From: Testudinibacter crocodili
GTDB lineage: Bacteria > Pseudomonadota > Gammaproteobacteria > Enterobacterales > Pasteurellaceae
Reading direction: 5' to 3'
Length of the DNA: 64,000 bases
Assembly: GCA_006228005.1 (NCBI GenBank)
Contig: VDHG01000037.1
Coordinates: 1-64,000, forward strand
Below, piece after piece: positions 35,152 through 44,525 of the stretch. The position numbers and the translations under genes are program-made. Positions within the stretch are counted from its first letter, which is position 1. Every line of letters starts with the position of its first letter. The notes beneath the pieces are model-generated. The model saw nothing but the letters and a program-made list of their open reading frames with translations. It had not been told where the DNA came from and made no database searches.

Positions 35152-35901
35152 ATGTTAGTGCTTATCACCGGCGCCAGTGCCGGATTTGGTGCCGCCACCG
35201 CACGTTTATTGATTCAGCGTGGACACCGTGTGATCATCACTGCCCGTCGCCAGCAACGGTTGAACGCCTTGCAACAGGAGTTGGGCGCAAATTGTTTTGC
35301 GTTGGCATTTGATATCAGCGATGAACAGGCGACGTTAAGCGCCTTGCAAAGCCTGCCGCCAGAATGGCAACAGATTGATCTACTGGTTAATAACGCCGGA
35401 TTGGCTCTTGGGGTCGAAGCAGCGCAAAATAGCGATCTAGCCAATTGGAAACAGATGATTGCTACCAATATCAGCGGCTTGATCAGCATCACTCACGCTA
35501 TTTTACCCGGTATGGTGGCACGCAATTGCGGACACATCATCAATTTAGGCTCGATCGCCGGCGACTACCCCTATCCAGGCGGCAATGTTTACGGTGCCAG
35601 CAAAGCCTTCGTAAAGCAATTCAGCTTGAATTTACGCGCTGATTTAGTCGGTACAGCAGTACGGGTCAGTAATATTGAACCGGGATTGTGTGGTGGCACG
35701 GAGTTCTCCAATGTCCGTTTTCATGGCGATAGCGCCAAAGTAGAGGCGTTATATGCCAATGTAGATTATCTGAGCGCTGAAGACATTGCCGAAATCATTG
35801 TTTGGATCGCCGAGCGCCCGGTACACGTCAATATCAACCGAATCGAAATCATGCCGGTCGCGCAAGCTCCTGCTGGTTTAACGGTTAAGAAAAAAGCATA
35901 A
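35152..35901 (+). CDS. ydfG: SDR-family oxidoreductase, YdfG-like 3-hydroxy acid dehydrogenase
   Basis: The 249-residue protein is a classical short-chain dehydrogenase: cofactor motif TGASAGFGAATARLL, NNAGLALG, catalytic Ser in GSIAGDYPYPGG and the YxxxK site YGASKAFVKQF. The PGL/ GTEFSNVRFHGD region resembles YdfG, which oxidises serine, 3-hydroxypropionate and reduces malonic semialdehyde with NADP. Start ATG 35152 follows AAGGAG by seven bases; the longer frame from 35119 includes the RBS. It is divergent from asd. Confidence 0.88.
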   Translation: MLVLITGASAGFGAATARLLIQRGHRVIITARRQQRLNALQQELGANCFALAFDISDEQATLSALQSLPPEWQQIDLLVNNAGLALGVEAAQNSDLANWKQMIATNISGLISITHAILPGMVARNCGHIINLGSIAGDYPYPGGNVYGASKAFVKQFSLNLRADLVGTAVRVSNIEPGLCGGTEFSNVRFHGDSAKVEALYANVDYLSAEDIAEIIVWIAERPVHVNINRIEIMPVAQAPAGLTVKKKA

Positions 35902-35958
35902 CCACACTTTTGCCACCATATTTTGCTGGCTTTATCTGCATCAATTCAGTTAGCTGAT

Positions 35959-35972
35959 TTGATTCAGATCAT
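35959..35972 (+). promoter_or_regulatory. FNR-type box upstream of ytfE
   Basis: TTGAT-TCAG-ATCAT differs by one base from the FNR consensus TTGAT-N4-ATCAA. It lies about 100 bp before ytfE. From memory, ytfE of H. influenzae is under FNR control, which agrees. Confidence 0.65.
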
Positions 35973-36070
35973 TTTTCCTTAAAAGATAGATAAAAAATAC
36001 TGGTTTTATTTTTTAAATACCTTACTATTTAACTCGGACTTTACCTATCGAATTATACGAGGAAACAAAG

Positions 36071-36742
36071 ATGTCATTTCAAGAAAAAAAATTAAGCGAA
36101 TTAGCCATTGCCATTCCGGGCGCCACCAAACTATTTCGTGAGTACGATCTGGATTTCTGCTGTGGCGGTGCCAACACTCTTGGTTTTGCGGCAAAAGTAA
36201 AAAATTTAAATCTAGCTGAAATTGAGCAACGCTTGGCAGCCTTGGAGCAACGACAAGAGCCGAACGAAGCAAAAAATTGGCTGCAAGCCTCTTATGCCGA
36301 AATTATCAACCATATCATTGAACGCTTTCACCAGCGCCATCGCGAGCAATTGCCGGAATTGATTTTCTTAGCCGAAAAAGTGGAAAATGTGCACGGCGAT
36401 CGTGCAGACTGCCCGATGGGCGTTTCGGCGGTACTAAAAGAGATACATGCCGATTTGAGCCAACATATGCAGAAAGAAGAGCAGATTTTATTCCCGATGA
36501 TCAACGCCGGTCAATATGCCATGGCGCGGATGCCAATTCAAGTGATGGAACATGAGCACGATGATACCGGTCAGCAAGTTGAGATTTTGAAATCCTTGAC
36601 TGATAATCTGACACCACCACGTGATGCCTGCAACACTTGGCGAGCACTTTACACCGGCATTAATGAGTTTATCGATGATTTAATGTTACATATCCATTTG
36701 GAAAACAATATTTTGTTCCCACGCGTGCTGAGTCAAGCCTAG
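36071..36742 (+). CDS. ytfE: Iron-sulfur cluster repair di-iron protein YtfE
   Basis: The 223-residue protein has the N-terminal ScdA-type motif with two Cys (YDLDFCCGGANTL) and a hemerythrin-like domain with the His/Glu set: IINHIIERFHQRHREQLPEL, HMQKEEQILFPMI, EHEHDDTG and LMLHIHLENNILFP. It repairs Fe-S clusters damaged by nitric oxide and oxidants. The FNR-type box upstream fits induction under low oxygen. It is a single gene; an uptake-signal hairpin follows. Confidence 0.95.
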   Translation: MSFQEKKLSELAIAIPGATKLFREYDLDFCCGGANTLGFAAKVKNLNLAEIEQRLAALEQRQEPNEAKNWLQASYAEIINHIIERFHQRHREQLPELIFLAEKVENVHGDRADCPMGVSAVLKEIHADLSQHMQKEEQILFPMINAGQYAMARMPIQVMEHEHDDTGQQVEILKSLTDNLTPPRDACNTWRALYTGINEFIDDLMLHIHLENNILFPRVLSQA

Positions 36743-36767
36743 CCTAATCAACAGCCCTTGGTATCTA

Positions 36768-36804
36768 ACCGCACTTTAAACGTTTCAAACCGTTAAAGTG
36801 CGGT
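36768..36804. terminator. Inverted uptake-signal terminator between ytfE and the ClC gene
   Basis: ACCGCACTTTAA pairs perfectly with TTAAAGTGCGGT around a 13-base loop. Its right arm overlaps the last codons of the convergent ClC gene. Confidence 0.7.
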
Positions 36805-38040
36805 CTTGGCTTTATCAAACAAGCATTTTTCCGCCGCCCAAGCGCTCGCCACTGCCAACGCCAATGGTAGCAACATTGCCGCTGAGCTACGAGTCAGCTC
36901 CAAAGCAAATACAATTGCGGTCAAGGGCATTTTCAGCGAGATCGCCAGAAATGCGGTTGCGCCAATTAATGCTGCGCTTTCGGTTGAAATCGATGGCAAA
37001 AAATCGTTCCAACCAAATGCTAACGAGAATGCCAAGATACTGCCCAACATCATCGATGGGGTGATCAAACCGCCGTAAGCCCCTGCCGCCAATGCCAACA
37101 GCACTACCAGCCATTTCATCAGCAATAACACTAATCCTTCATGCCAATTTAGCAAACCGGCAAACACCAATTGATTGCCGGCTTTGCCGTTGCCTAACAC
37201 ATCGGGGAAAAAAATGGCAACTGCGCCGATCAGGCTGAATAGCAACATCGCCAATGGAATAATCCGTTTATCAGCGCGTGGCAAAAACGGTACAAGTGCG
37301 GTGGTATAACGGAACAGTTTGACTAATGGGGTGATCAGCAAACCGAATAATAACGCAAACCACAGCAGCGGCTGGTTAATCTCGGGATTAGACAAATGAT
37401 ACTGTACCAAATCACCCAAGGTATAGCGCACCACCATCGTCGCAGTCACTGATGTGAGCAAAGCAGCAAACACCGCTCTGGCATTAATCGCCACCACTAA
37501 CGTTTCTAAAATAAAAATCGTGGCTGCCAGTGGAACGTTATACACTGCTGCTAAGCCCGCTCCGGCAGCGCAGGCAATCAGCAATGCCGCATCGTCATCG
37601 TTTAATTTTATTTTTCGAATCCATAATGTGGCAAAAGCAGCGCTCATCTCGCGCGGTGCGGTTTCACGCCCCAATGGCGACCCCAAACCAACGGTAACAA
37701 TTTGTAGCAACGCATGAGAAATCGTAGTGAAAAACGGCATCCCCTGCTGTGGAGCAGCCATTGCCGCTTTAAACCCGACTAATTTCGCCCCGTAGCGCTG
37801 AATCGTATACCAACCAAAACCAACCGACACGCCGCACAACAGCAGCACCCACCAACGGCGGCTCGGCGCTGCCTGTTCCACGCCTAAGCGAAACGGCAGA
37901 CTTTCCCCGTGTAATGAATAATCGAAAGCATGATGCTGGACAAAATGCATTAATTCGGTCAACGCAAAGCCGACCAGACCGGCAACTACTCCAATGATTA
38001 ACAAAGAAATAAAAAATCGAAAGCAGATTTGCATAGTCAC
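36793..38040 (-). CDS. ClC-family chloride channel or proton-coupled antiporter
   Basis: The 415-residue membrane protein shows ClC features: GLGSPLGRETAPREMSAAFA corresponds to the conserved GREGP selectivity segment, here G-R-E-T-A-P, AGAGLAAVYNVPLAATIFILE follows as in the family, and GAYGGLITPSMMLGS is the later GxFxP-like loop. The Glu in GRE may be the gating Glu. The family includes chloride/proton antiporters and fluoride exporters; this branch cannot be fixed from sequence alone. It is nine bp downstream of the glycosylase gene and may share the regulator-glycosylase transcript. Confidence 0.83.
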   Translation of the reverse strand: MTMQICFRFFISLLIIGVVAGLVGFALTELMHFVQHHAFDYSLHGESLPFRLGVEQAAPSRRWWVLLLCGVSVGFGWYTIQRYGAKLVGFKAAMAAPQQGMPFFTTISHALLQIVTVGLGSPLGRETAPREMSAAFATLWIRKIKLNDDDAALLIACAAGAGLAAVYNVPLAATIFILETLVVAINARAVFAALLTSVTATMVVRYTLGDLVQYHLSNPEINQPLLWFALLFGLLITPLVKLFRYTTALVPFLPRADKRIIPLAMLLFSLIGAVAIFFPDVLGNGKAGNQLVFAGLLNWHEGLVLLLMKWLVVLLALAAGAYGGLITPSMMLGSILAFSLAFGWNDFLPSISTESAALIGATAFLAISLKMPLTAIVFALELTRSSAAMLLPLALAVASAWAAEKCLFDKAKTAL

Positions 38041-38049
38041 TCTCCTCCG

Positions 38050-38724
38050 TCAATCCCCCATACTGAATGCCACAATCTGGCTAATATGGCTGAGAGAAAG
38101 GCCGCTTTGCTGCTGCCACTGTGAGAAAATTTGCTGTGCCGCTTCAAACGAACGCTGGGTTTGGATGCCGCCTTCAATTAATTGGTGGTTGCGTAAATAA
38201 GCTTCCACATCGTGGGTCAGCAAGAAAGTGTCTTTGCCGACCGCTCTTAGCGCATAAGCACCAGTATTGCCGCCCAAGCGTTGTCCGTTTTTCTTCAAAT
38301 AGCGCCAAAGTGCGGTAATATTTTGTGGATCCCATTCAGCAATCAATCGCGAAAAACCACCGTCTAAATTGGCTTGATAGATCATTTGTGCATTGTGCTT
38401 AATCGTTGCCACTTTTGACCAATTGCGGATAATACTCGGATCTTGCGCTTTTTTTTCCCAGAGTTCATCGGGCATCATCAGCAGTTTTTCGATATCAAAG
38501 CCCCAGAAAAGGCGTTCAAAATGCTGCCATTTTTGATCGACAATCCGCCAAACAAAACCCGACTGGAAAATCTTACGCGTAAATTCCGCCAACCAACGAT
38601 GATCCGGTACTGCCAATAATGCCTGGGGCGATTGCAGCGGACAAAGCAGCTGTTGCAACCGCACTTCGCCGCCTTTTTGGCGACAAGCCCGTTGGTAAAT
38701 ATCATCAAAAGCTTCCAGAATCAT
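38050..38724 (-). CDS. HhH-GPD-like DNA glycosylase (3-methyladenine glycosylase family)
   Basis: The ~224-residue protein has the helix-hairpin-helix-GPD-like core: LGGNTGAYALRAVGKDTFLLTHDVEAYLR, with the Asp of THDVEAYL in the catalytic position. Length and layout fit proteins annotated as DNA-3-methyladenine glycosylase I. The zinc-binding Cys/His ends of classical Tag are not obvious, so the name is tentative. ATG 38724 overlaps the stop of the upstream GlpR-type gene as ATGA, which couples the two. The ClC gene follows nine bp later. Confidence 0.7.
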   Translation of the reverse strand: MILEAFDDIYQRACRQKGGEVRLQQLLCPLQSPQALLAVPDHRWLAEFTRKIFQSGFVWRIVDQKWQHFERLFWGFDIEKLLMMPDELWEKKAQDPSIIRNWSKVATIKHNAQMIYQANLDGGFSRLIAEWDPQNITALWRYLKKNGQRLGGNTGAYALRAVGKDTFLLTHDVEAYLRNHQLIEGGIQTQRSFEAAQQIFSQWQQQSGLSLSHISQIVAFSMGD

Positions 38725-39518
38725 ACTTGCTCCACATTTTGCACGGGATTTTCCGCCAACGCCGAGCACAACTCCAGTTTAACATTGTGCTGCTGCAGCA
38801 ATTGCGCGATGTTTTCCGGTGGCAGGGCATCGGTCAATAAAATATCAACTTCACTAATGGCGGCTAAACGTACGATCGCTTTGCGGCTGAATTTAGAGTG
38901 ATCCGCCACCAATAAAATTTTACGCGAGCTTTGCATTAATGCACGTTTCACCTGTACTTCATGAAAATCATAATCCAACAATGCGCCATCTTCATCGATG
39001 GCACTGATCCCCAGAACACAGTAATCCAAGCGGAACTGCGAGATAAAATCCACAGTCGCTTCACCGATAATGCCACCATCGGAACGCAAATTGCCACCGG
39101 CAATCGTAATCTCAAAATCCCCTTTTTTCATCAAAATATGCGCCGCATTCAGATTATTGGTCACAATGCGCAAGTTTTGATGTTCTAACAACGCATAAGC
39201 CACCGCTTCCGGAGTCGTGCCAATATCAATAAACAATGAGGAGCCGTTTTTAATCAATCCGGCAACCTGTTGGGCAATCGCTTGTTTTTCTTTGGAGAAG
39301 AAACTTTTTCGTTCAGCGTAATCGCTATTTTCACTGTTGGAGGGAGAGGCGGCGCCACCGTGATGGCGGCGAATTAAATTTTGTTCTGCCAGTTCGTTGA
39401 GATCGCGCCGAATCGTCTGTGAAGTCACATTAAAAACTGCTACCAAATCTTCGGTGCTGATATAACCACGCTGTGTCACCAATTCAACAATTTGTTGATG
39501 GCGTATCGATTGTTTCAT
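38721..39518 (-). CDS. glpR: DeoR/GlpR-family transcriptional regulator
   Basis: The 265-residue protein has the DeoR winged helix (RHQQIVELVTQRGYISTEDLVAVFNVTSQTIRRDLNELAEQNLIRRHHGGA) and a sugar-phosphate-sensing C-terminal domain with SLFIDIGTTPEAVAYAL, VTNNLNAAH and ITIAGGNLRSDGGIIG. It is closest in pattern to GlpR, the glycerol-3-phosphate regulator, and the AGG-NLR-x-DGG region fits. Effectors are not proven. If it is GlpR, it could connect to the ugp operon 12 kb away. It is coupled to a glycosylase gene. Confidence 0.8.
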   Translation of the reverse strand: MKQSIRHQQIVELVTQRGYISTEDLVAVFNVTSQTIRRDLNELAEQNLIRRHHGGAASPSNSENSDYAERKSFFSKEKQAIAQQVAGLIKNGSSLFIDIGTTPEAVAYALLEHQNLRIVTNNLNAAHILMKKGDFEITIAGGNLRSDGGIIGEATVDFISQFRLDYCVLGISAIDEDGALLDYDFHEVQVKRALMQSSRKILLVADHSKFSRKAIVRLAAISEVDILLTDALPPENIAQLLQQHNVKLELCSALAENPVQNVEQV

Positions 39519-39798
39519 CTTCCCCCCTTAAGTCATTTGTTTAACGTCACTCGTATCATGCTGGTGCTTAATATACCTGAAAGTTTGACTTTTTGGAGAA
39601 TCACAACAGAAAAAATTCTTGTGATTGGGAAGAATAATTGCCGACAGTAGCAAAGAATAGCAAAGTGCGGTCAGCAGGTTATTTCTCTTCCTACTGACCG
39701 CACTTTAGGTGGGCTAAGATAGTATTAGGTTGTGATAGTACGTTGCAATAGTACGTTTCGACAATATCAGAAACCCAACATCATATTATGATCATACA
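39519..39798. other. Intergenic region between glpR and recA
   Basis: No gene is seen in these 280 bases. They hold a perfect 13-bp inverted uptake-signal hairpin (39662-39706) and a ten-base direct repeat ATAGTACGTT at 39735-39744 and 39748-39757. Confidence 0.6.
39662..39706 (-). terminator. Inverted uptake-signal hairpin after recA
   Basis: AAAGTGCGGTCAG pairs perfectly with CTGACCGCACTTT around a 19-base loop, about 90 bp beyond the recA stop. It probably ends the recA transcript. Confidence 0.6.
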
Positions 39799-40851
39799 CT
39801 ATGCTTCGCTTTCAAAACTCTCTTCTTCGGCAGCCTCAACATCGGCGGTCAACCCCTGTTCTGGGTGTGCCAATAATTCAGCACGCAACTTCTCTTCCAG
39901 CTCTGCGCATTCCTGCGGATGCTCAGCTAGCCATTTCATCGCATTGGCACGACCCTGCCCGATTTTACCGCCGTTGTAGGCATACCACGCACCAGATTTT
40001 TCCACCAGTTTATGTTTAACCCCCAGTTCAATCAATTCACCGTTTTTCGAAATGCCTTCGCCATACATAATTTGGAATTCAGCTTGGCGGAACGGTGCCG
40101 CCACTTTGTTTTTCACCACTTTGACTCGAGTTTCGCTGCCGACCACTTCTTCGCCGTCTTTCACCGCACCGGTACGACGGATATCCAAACGTACTGAAGC
40201 ATAGAATTTTAACGCATTACCGCCAGTAGTCGTTTCCGGATTACCAAACATCACCCCGATTTTCATACGGATTTGGTTGATAAACACCACTAAACAGTTA
40301 GCCGTTTTGATATGTCCGGTCAGTTTACGCAACGCCTGCGACATCAAACGCGCCTGTAAGCCCATATGCGAGTCACCCATGTCGCCTTCGATCTCTGCTT
40401 TCGGGGTCAGAGCGGCAACGGAGTCAACGATAATCACTTCCACTGCCCCAGAACGCACCAAGGCATCACAGATTTCCAACGCCTGTTCGCCGTTATCCGG
40501 TTGCGACACCAACAATTCTTTCACATCAACGCCCAGTTTGCTGGCATAAATCGGATCCAACGCGTGTTCGGCATCAATAAAGGCACAGGTTTTACCGGCT
40601 TTTTGCGCTTGGGCAATCACCGACAGGGTCAAGGTGGTTTTACCGGACGATTCCGGCCCGAATATTTCGACAATTCGCCCCATCGGCAAACCGCCGATCC
40701 CCAACGCTACGTCTAAACCCAATGAACCGGTCGAAATCGACTCGATATCCAGTGTTTGCGTATCACCAAGACGCATAATCGAGCCTTTGCCGAATTGCTT
40801 CTCAATTTGCCCTAATGCGGCAGCCAGTGCTTTTTGTTTGTTATCGTCCAT
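39799..40851 (-). CDS. recA: RecA recombinase
   Basis: The 350-residue protein has the Walker A motif GPESSGKTT at about residues 65-73 with the preceding [13 protein letters not shown], Walker [18 protein letters not shown], and DNA-binding loops 1 and 2 ([19 protein letters not shown], then [28 protein letters not shown]). The acidic tail ([12 protein letters not shown]) is normal. It coats single-stranded DNA, promotes strand exchange and triggers LexA cleavage. In naturally competent Pasteurellaceae it also integrates taken-up DNA. An excellent LexA box lies upstream. Confidence 0.98.
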   Translation of the reverse strand: MDDNKQKALAAALGQIEKQFGKGSIMRLGDTQTLDIESISTGSLGLDVALGIGGLPMGRIVEIFGPESSGKTTLTLSVIAQAQKAGKTCAFIDAEHALDPIYASKLGVDVKELLVSQPDNGEQALEICDALVRSGAVEVIIVDSVAALTPKAEIEGDMGDSHMGLQARLMSQALRKLTGHIKTANCLVVFINQIRMKIGVMFGNPETTTGGNALKFYASVRLDIRRTGAVKDGEEVVGSETRVKVVKNKVAAPFRQAEFQIMYGEGISKNGELIELGVKHKLVEKSGAWYAYNGGKIGQGRANAMKWLAEHPQECAELEEKLRAELLAHPEQGLTADVEAAEEESFESEA

Positions 40852-40903
40852 ACCAAATCCTCTATTTAAACAAGCTTTCTGATCAGAATTGTCGCTTATT
40901 ATA

Positions 40904-40919
40904 CTGTATGGTTATACAG
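40904..40919 (-). promoter_or_regulatory. LexA (SOS) box of recA
   Basis: CTGTATGGTTATACAG is a full match to the CTGT-N8-ACAG LexA consensus, with an AT-rich centre. It lies 52 bp upstream of the recA start. Confidence 0.9.
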
Positions 40920-41129
40920 TATCAAGTGAAATTTTGATCTTTTTAAATAGAATTCGATCCCTATTCCAAAATTTACTTGATCGCTGCTCGACAAACCGCA
41001 CTTTTACCGAGAAGCAATTGATAATATGCTGCTGATTCAGTATTATTTTTCCCTTTATATTTCTTTGATAGCGCTATACAGTGTTCCAACAACTATTCTC
41101 AATAGCACCGTGACAGACAAGGCAACCCA

Positions 41130-43733
41130 ATGAAAGAGCCATTAGACAACAGTTTTTCTACCCACACCCCAATGATGCAGCAATATCTGCGTCTGAAAGC
41201 CGAGAATCCGGATATTTTGCTGTTTTACCGGATGGGGGATTTTTATGAGTTGTTTTATGACGATGCCAAAAAAGCAGCGCAGTTGCTGGATATTTCCCTG
41301 ACTAAACGTGGCAGTTCCGCCGGGCAGCCGATTCCGATGGCAGGGGTGCCGTATCATGCGGTGGAAGGCTATTTGGCGAAGTTGGTACGCCTAGGCGAAT
41401 CGGTGGCGATTTGTGAGCAGATCGGCGACCCAGCAACGAGTAAAGGTCCGGTCGAACGGCAGGTGGTGCGGATAGTCACGCCCGGAACCGTCAGTGACGA
41501 AGCCCTATTGCCAGAACGCCAAGATAATCTGATTGCAGCGGTTTATCAGCATAAAGTGCGGTTTGCTTTGGCAACATTAGACATGACTTCGGGGCGTTTT
41601 CAAATCAGTGAACACGACAACCAAGCTAGTCTACAAGCGGAATTGCAACGGCTATCGATTGCCGAGCTGTTATATGATGAAGAGTTCAGCGAAATGGCGT
41701 TGTTAGAGGGACGCAGGGGGTTACGGCGGCGTCCGATTTGGGAGTTTGAGCTGAATACCGCACTTCAGTTATTAAACCGCCAATTCGGTACTAAAGATCT
41801 GAAAGCCTTTGGTGTGGAAAATGCGAGCTTGGGGCTGTGTGCCGCCGGTTGCCTGCTGCATTATGCTAAAGAGACCCAACGCACCGCTCTGCCGCATATC
41901 AATGCAATCAGTCTGGTACAAAGCAGCGAATTTATCGTTCTTGATGCTGCTACACGGCGTAATTTAGAGCTGACGCAAAATTTGTCAGGCGGCAGCGAAT
42001 ATACTTTGGCATGGGTGCTGGATCACTGTGTCACCCCGATGGGCAGCCGTTTATTGAAGCGTTGGATTCATCAGCCGATTTGTGATATTGCCCAGCTGCA
42101 AAAACGGCAGCAAGCGATTGCAGCTATTTTACAGCACGATTTAATTGCTGATTTGCAGCCATTATTGCGCCAAGTGGGTGATATGGAGCGGATTTTGGCG
42201 CGCGTAGCGTTGCGTTCGGCACGACCGCGCGATCTCACCCGTTTACGCAGTGCGCTTGAACAAATTCCGCTGATCAAAAATCAACTCAATGCGCACAATT
42301 CGCCACAACTAACCGCACTTTGCCGCTTAATCGACGATTTTGCCGAATTATGCGAACTGTTACGACAGGCATTGGTCGAAACACCGCCGTTATTGATTCG
42401 TGACGGTGGCGTGATTGCGCCGGGTTACCATGCCGAGCTGGACGAATGGCGCGAGTTGTCCGCCGGTGCAACCCGATTTTTGGACGAATTGGAAGCACGC
42501 GAACGTGAGGCGACCGGGATTGACACCCTAAAAATCGGCTTTAATGCGGTGCACGGTTACTATATTCAGATCAGCCGCGGACAGGCGGAGCGCGCGCCGA
42601 TACATTATGTGCGCCGTCAAACCCTGAAAAATGCCGAACGCTATATTATCCCCGAACTGAAAACCTATGAAGACAAGGTGCTGAAAGCCAAAGGCGCAGC
42701 GCTAGCATTGGAAAAACAGCTATACGACGAACTATTTGAACGGCTGCTACCGCACTTGGGCGACCTGCAACTGGCGGCGCTGACCTTGGCGCAGTTGGAC
42801 GTGTTCAGCAACTTAGCCGAACGCGCACAAACCCTGAATTACAGCCGTCCGCAATTTGCTGAGCAGATCGGCATTGCGATTGAAAATGGTCGTCATCCTG
42901 TGGTCGAGCAGGTGATGAGCGATCCGTTCATTGCTAATCCGTTGCAACTCAGCTCCGAACGCCATCTTTTGGTAGTAACCGGCCCGAATATGGGCGGGAA
43001 AAGCACTTATATGCGGCAAACGGCGTTGATCGTGTTGATGGCGTATATCGGCAGTTTCGTGCCGGCGCAAAGTGCGGTTATCGGCCCGATTGATCGGATT
43101 TTCACCCGCATTGGTGCGTCAGACGACCTTGCCTCAGGGCGTTCTACGTTTATGGTGGAAATGACCGAAATGGCGAATATCCTGCATCAAGCCGGAGCAA
43201 AAAGCTTAGTGCTGATCGACGAAATCGGACGCGGTACCTCGACTTACGACGGCTTGGCGTTGGCATGGGCGTGCGCCGAATGGCTGGCGAAAAAATTGCG
43301 TTCTCTGACTTTGTTCGCCACCCACTATTTCGAATTGACCGTATTGCCGCAGCAATTCGAAGGCGTATTCAACGTGCATTTGGACGCCTTGGAACACAAC
43401 GATAGCATCGCATTTATGCACGCAGTACAAGATGGCGCCGCCAGCAAAAGTTACGGCTTGGCGGTAGCAGCGTTAGCAGGGGTGCCGAAAAGCGTGTTGA
43501 AGCTGGCAAAGCAGAAGCTCAATCAACTGGAACGCTTATCGCAACAGACGGGTGATCACAAGCTACAGCAGTTGCGTGAACTGAGCCAAATGCAGGCGGA
43601 ACTACCGTTAGTCGAAGAAGATGAAGGCAAAAGTGCGGTGTGGCAAATGCTGCAACAGCTTGATCCGGATGATCTCAGCCCGAAACAAGCACTGACTTAT
43701 CTGTATCAATTGAAAACCTTGGTGAAAGGCTAA
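41130..43733 (+). CDS. mutS: DNA mismatch repair protein MutS
   Basis: The 867-residue protein has all MutS domains. The mismatch-contact Phe-X-Glu motif lies near residues 34-42 ([15 protein letters not shown]). The connector, lever and clamp regions follow. The C-terminal ATPase has [18 protein letters not shown] (Walker A), [25 protein letters not shown] motif and [16 protein letters not shown] (Walker B). It recognises mispairs and recruits MutL. It is divergent from recA, with ~280 bp between. A palindromic repeat follows as probable terminator. Confidence 0.97.
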   Translation: MKEPLDNSFSTHTPMMQQYLRLKAENPDILLFYRMGDFYELFYDDAKKAAQLLDISLTKRGSSAGQPIPMAGVPYHAVEGYLAKLVRLGESVAICEQIGDPATSKGPVERQVVRIVTPGTVSDEALLPERQDNLIAAVYQHKVRFALATLDMTSGRFQISEHDNQASLQAELQRLSIAELLYDEEFSEMALLEGRRGLRRRPIWEFELNTALQLLNRQFGTKDLKAFGVENASLGLCAAGCLLHYAKETQRTALPHINAISLVQSSEFIVLDAATRRNLELTQNLSGGSEYTLAWVLDHCVTPMGSRLLKRWIHQPICDIAQLQKRQQAIAAILQHDLIADLQPLLRQVGDMERILARVALRSARPRDLTRLRSALEQIPLIKNQLNAHNSPQLTALCRLIDDFAELCELLRQALVETPPLLIRDGGVIAPGYHAELDEWRELSAGATRFLDELEAREREATGIDTLKIGFNAVHGYYIQISRGQAERAPIHYVRRQTLKNAERYIIPELKTYEDKVLKAKGAALALEKQLYDELFERLLPHLGDLQLAALTLAQLDVFSNLAERAQTLNYSRPQFAEQIGIAIENGRHPVVEQVMSDPFIANPLQLSSERHLLVVTGPNMGGKSTYMRQTALIVLMAYIGSFVPAQSAVIGPIDRIFTRIGASDDLASGRSTFMVEMTEMANILHQAGAKSLVLIDEIGRGTSTYDGLALAWACAEWLAKKLRSLTLFATHYFELTVLPQQFEGVFNVHLDALEHNDSIAFMHAVQDGAASKSYGLAVAALAGVPKSVLKLAKQKLNQLERLSQQTGDHKLQQLRELSQMQAELPLVEEDEGKSAVWQMLQQLDPDDLSPKQALTYLYQLKTLVKG

Positions 43734-43756
43734 AATAATTGATTTTGATAGTAAAA

Positions 43757-43793
43757 GTAGTGGCGGATTATATATCCGCCCGAACCGCACTTT
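43757..43793 (+). repeat. Palindromic repeat with uptake signal, copy B
   Basis: GTAGTGGCGGATTATATATC followed by CGCCCGAACCGCACTTT forms the hairpin GGCGGAT-TATAT-ATCCGCC next to an uptake signal. It is a near-identical, opposite-strand copy of the element at 33811-33846 and lies just after mutS, where it could act as a terminator. Confidence 0.8.
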
Positions 43794-43811
43794 GCATTTT
43801 TTATTTATAGA

Positions 43812-43994
43812 TTAAATGCATTGTGAATGCTGACCCTGCATTACGACTCGTGGATTTTCTGGGTTAATTTGCATGGCGATATGATCAGAATCAACCACAA
43901 TTTGCACACTATCTTGGTTAAATCCACGCAAGGTGCTTTTGCCAGCACCGTTGGTGCCGCAGTAGAAAATCGCAAGATTATTTTGCTTTGGCAT
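43812..43994 (-). pseudogene. Truncated zeta-type toxin (P-loop kinase)
   Basis: About 60 codons remain. They begin MPKQNNLAIFYCGTNGAGKSTLR, a Walker A motif of the zeta toxin/AAA P-loop kinase family. The DSDHIAMQINPENPR segment follows, with the Asp expected at the catalytic base. Intact relatives are roughly 190 residues, so about two thirds is lost. The frame ends shortly before palindromic repeat B, which may mark the deletion junction. The start overlaps the end of the small partner gene, so the two were one module. Confidence 0.65.
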
Positions 43995-44151
43995 ATTCAA
44001 TTACCACTTCCGTTCCATCTGGATAATGATCGACAATATTTCCATTTGGGCGTTTAAACGTCAGCACTTCGCGCTTTTTCTTGTCGTCCATCCATGCTTT
44101 GAATTGAATATGCAACTGGCGTTGATGCTCGGAAATTTGTTGATTGGTCAT
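43978..44151 (-). CDS. Small partner of the zeta-type toxin, putative antitoxin
   Basis: The ~57-residue protein (MTNQQISEHQRQLHIQFKAW, ending VVIEYAKAK) is hydrophilic. Its last codons overlap the first codons of the truncated zeta-type gene by 17 bases, the pattern of a toxin-antitoxin or paired operon. Small genes in this position next to such kinases are common, but I do not know its tested function. ATG 44151 is used over an upstream frame extension; a GAGAACGC stretch precedes it without a strong RBS. Confidence 0.55.
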   Translation of the reverse strand: MTNQQISEHQRQLHIQFKAWMDDKKKREVLTFKRPNGNIVDHYPDGTEVVIEYAKAK

Positions 44152-44242
44152 TTGCGTTCTCCAATGGCTCATGTCGTTCAGTAATGGGTGAGGGCGTTGT
44201 TCATTATATACCTGAAGACAGCCTATTATCAGTATTCTGAGC

Positions 44243-44386
44243 CTATTCGATTTTGGAATAGTTGCGAAATAATTTCGGTAGTTTCATACCGATTTTAGTG
44301 GCGAGGTAGGTGCAGGTGCAAAAGCCAATTAGCCCACTGGTGAGCATATTTAATGCGGTAATCAGACTAGCAATAGCCAAAATGGG
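44243..44386 (-). pseudogene. Orphan membrane-protein C-terminal remnant
   Basis: On the minus strand, an open stretch of 47 codons encodes IASLITALNMLTSGLIGFC and then YLATKIGMKLPKLFRNYSK before a TAG at 44243. It looks like the last helix and basic tail of a membrane protein. The frame begins at a TAG with no good start, so it is likely a remnant. I recognise no family. The other part of 44173-44396 shows nothing further. Confidence 0.3.
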
Positions 44387-44446
44387 CTAATAAAAAGTGG
44401 GCTGGCGTGTAAACCCAAAAGTAGGGTCTGGTGATGTTTGGGCAAT

Positions 44447-44485
44447 AAAAAAATCCCTCTGGTTTATGCTGATACCAAAGGGATT
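44447..44485 (-). terminator. Terminator of ilvC
   Basis: On the minus strand AATCCCTTTGGT pairs with ACCAGAGGGATT with one mismatch and is followed by a T run. It lies 40 bp beyond the ilvC stop. Confidence 0.9.
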
Positions 44486-44525
44486 CCACATTCGCAAAGT
44501 ACGGTCAACGCAAAGTGCGGCCAGC

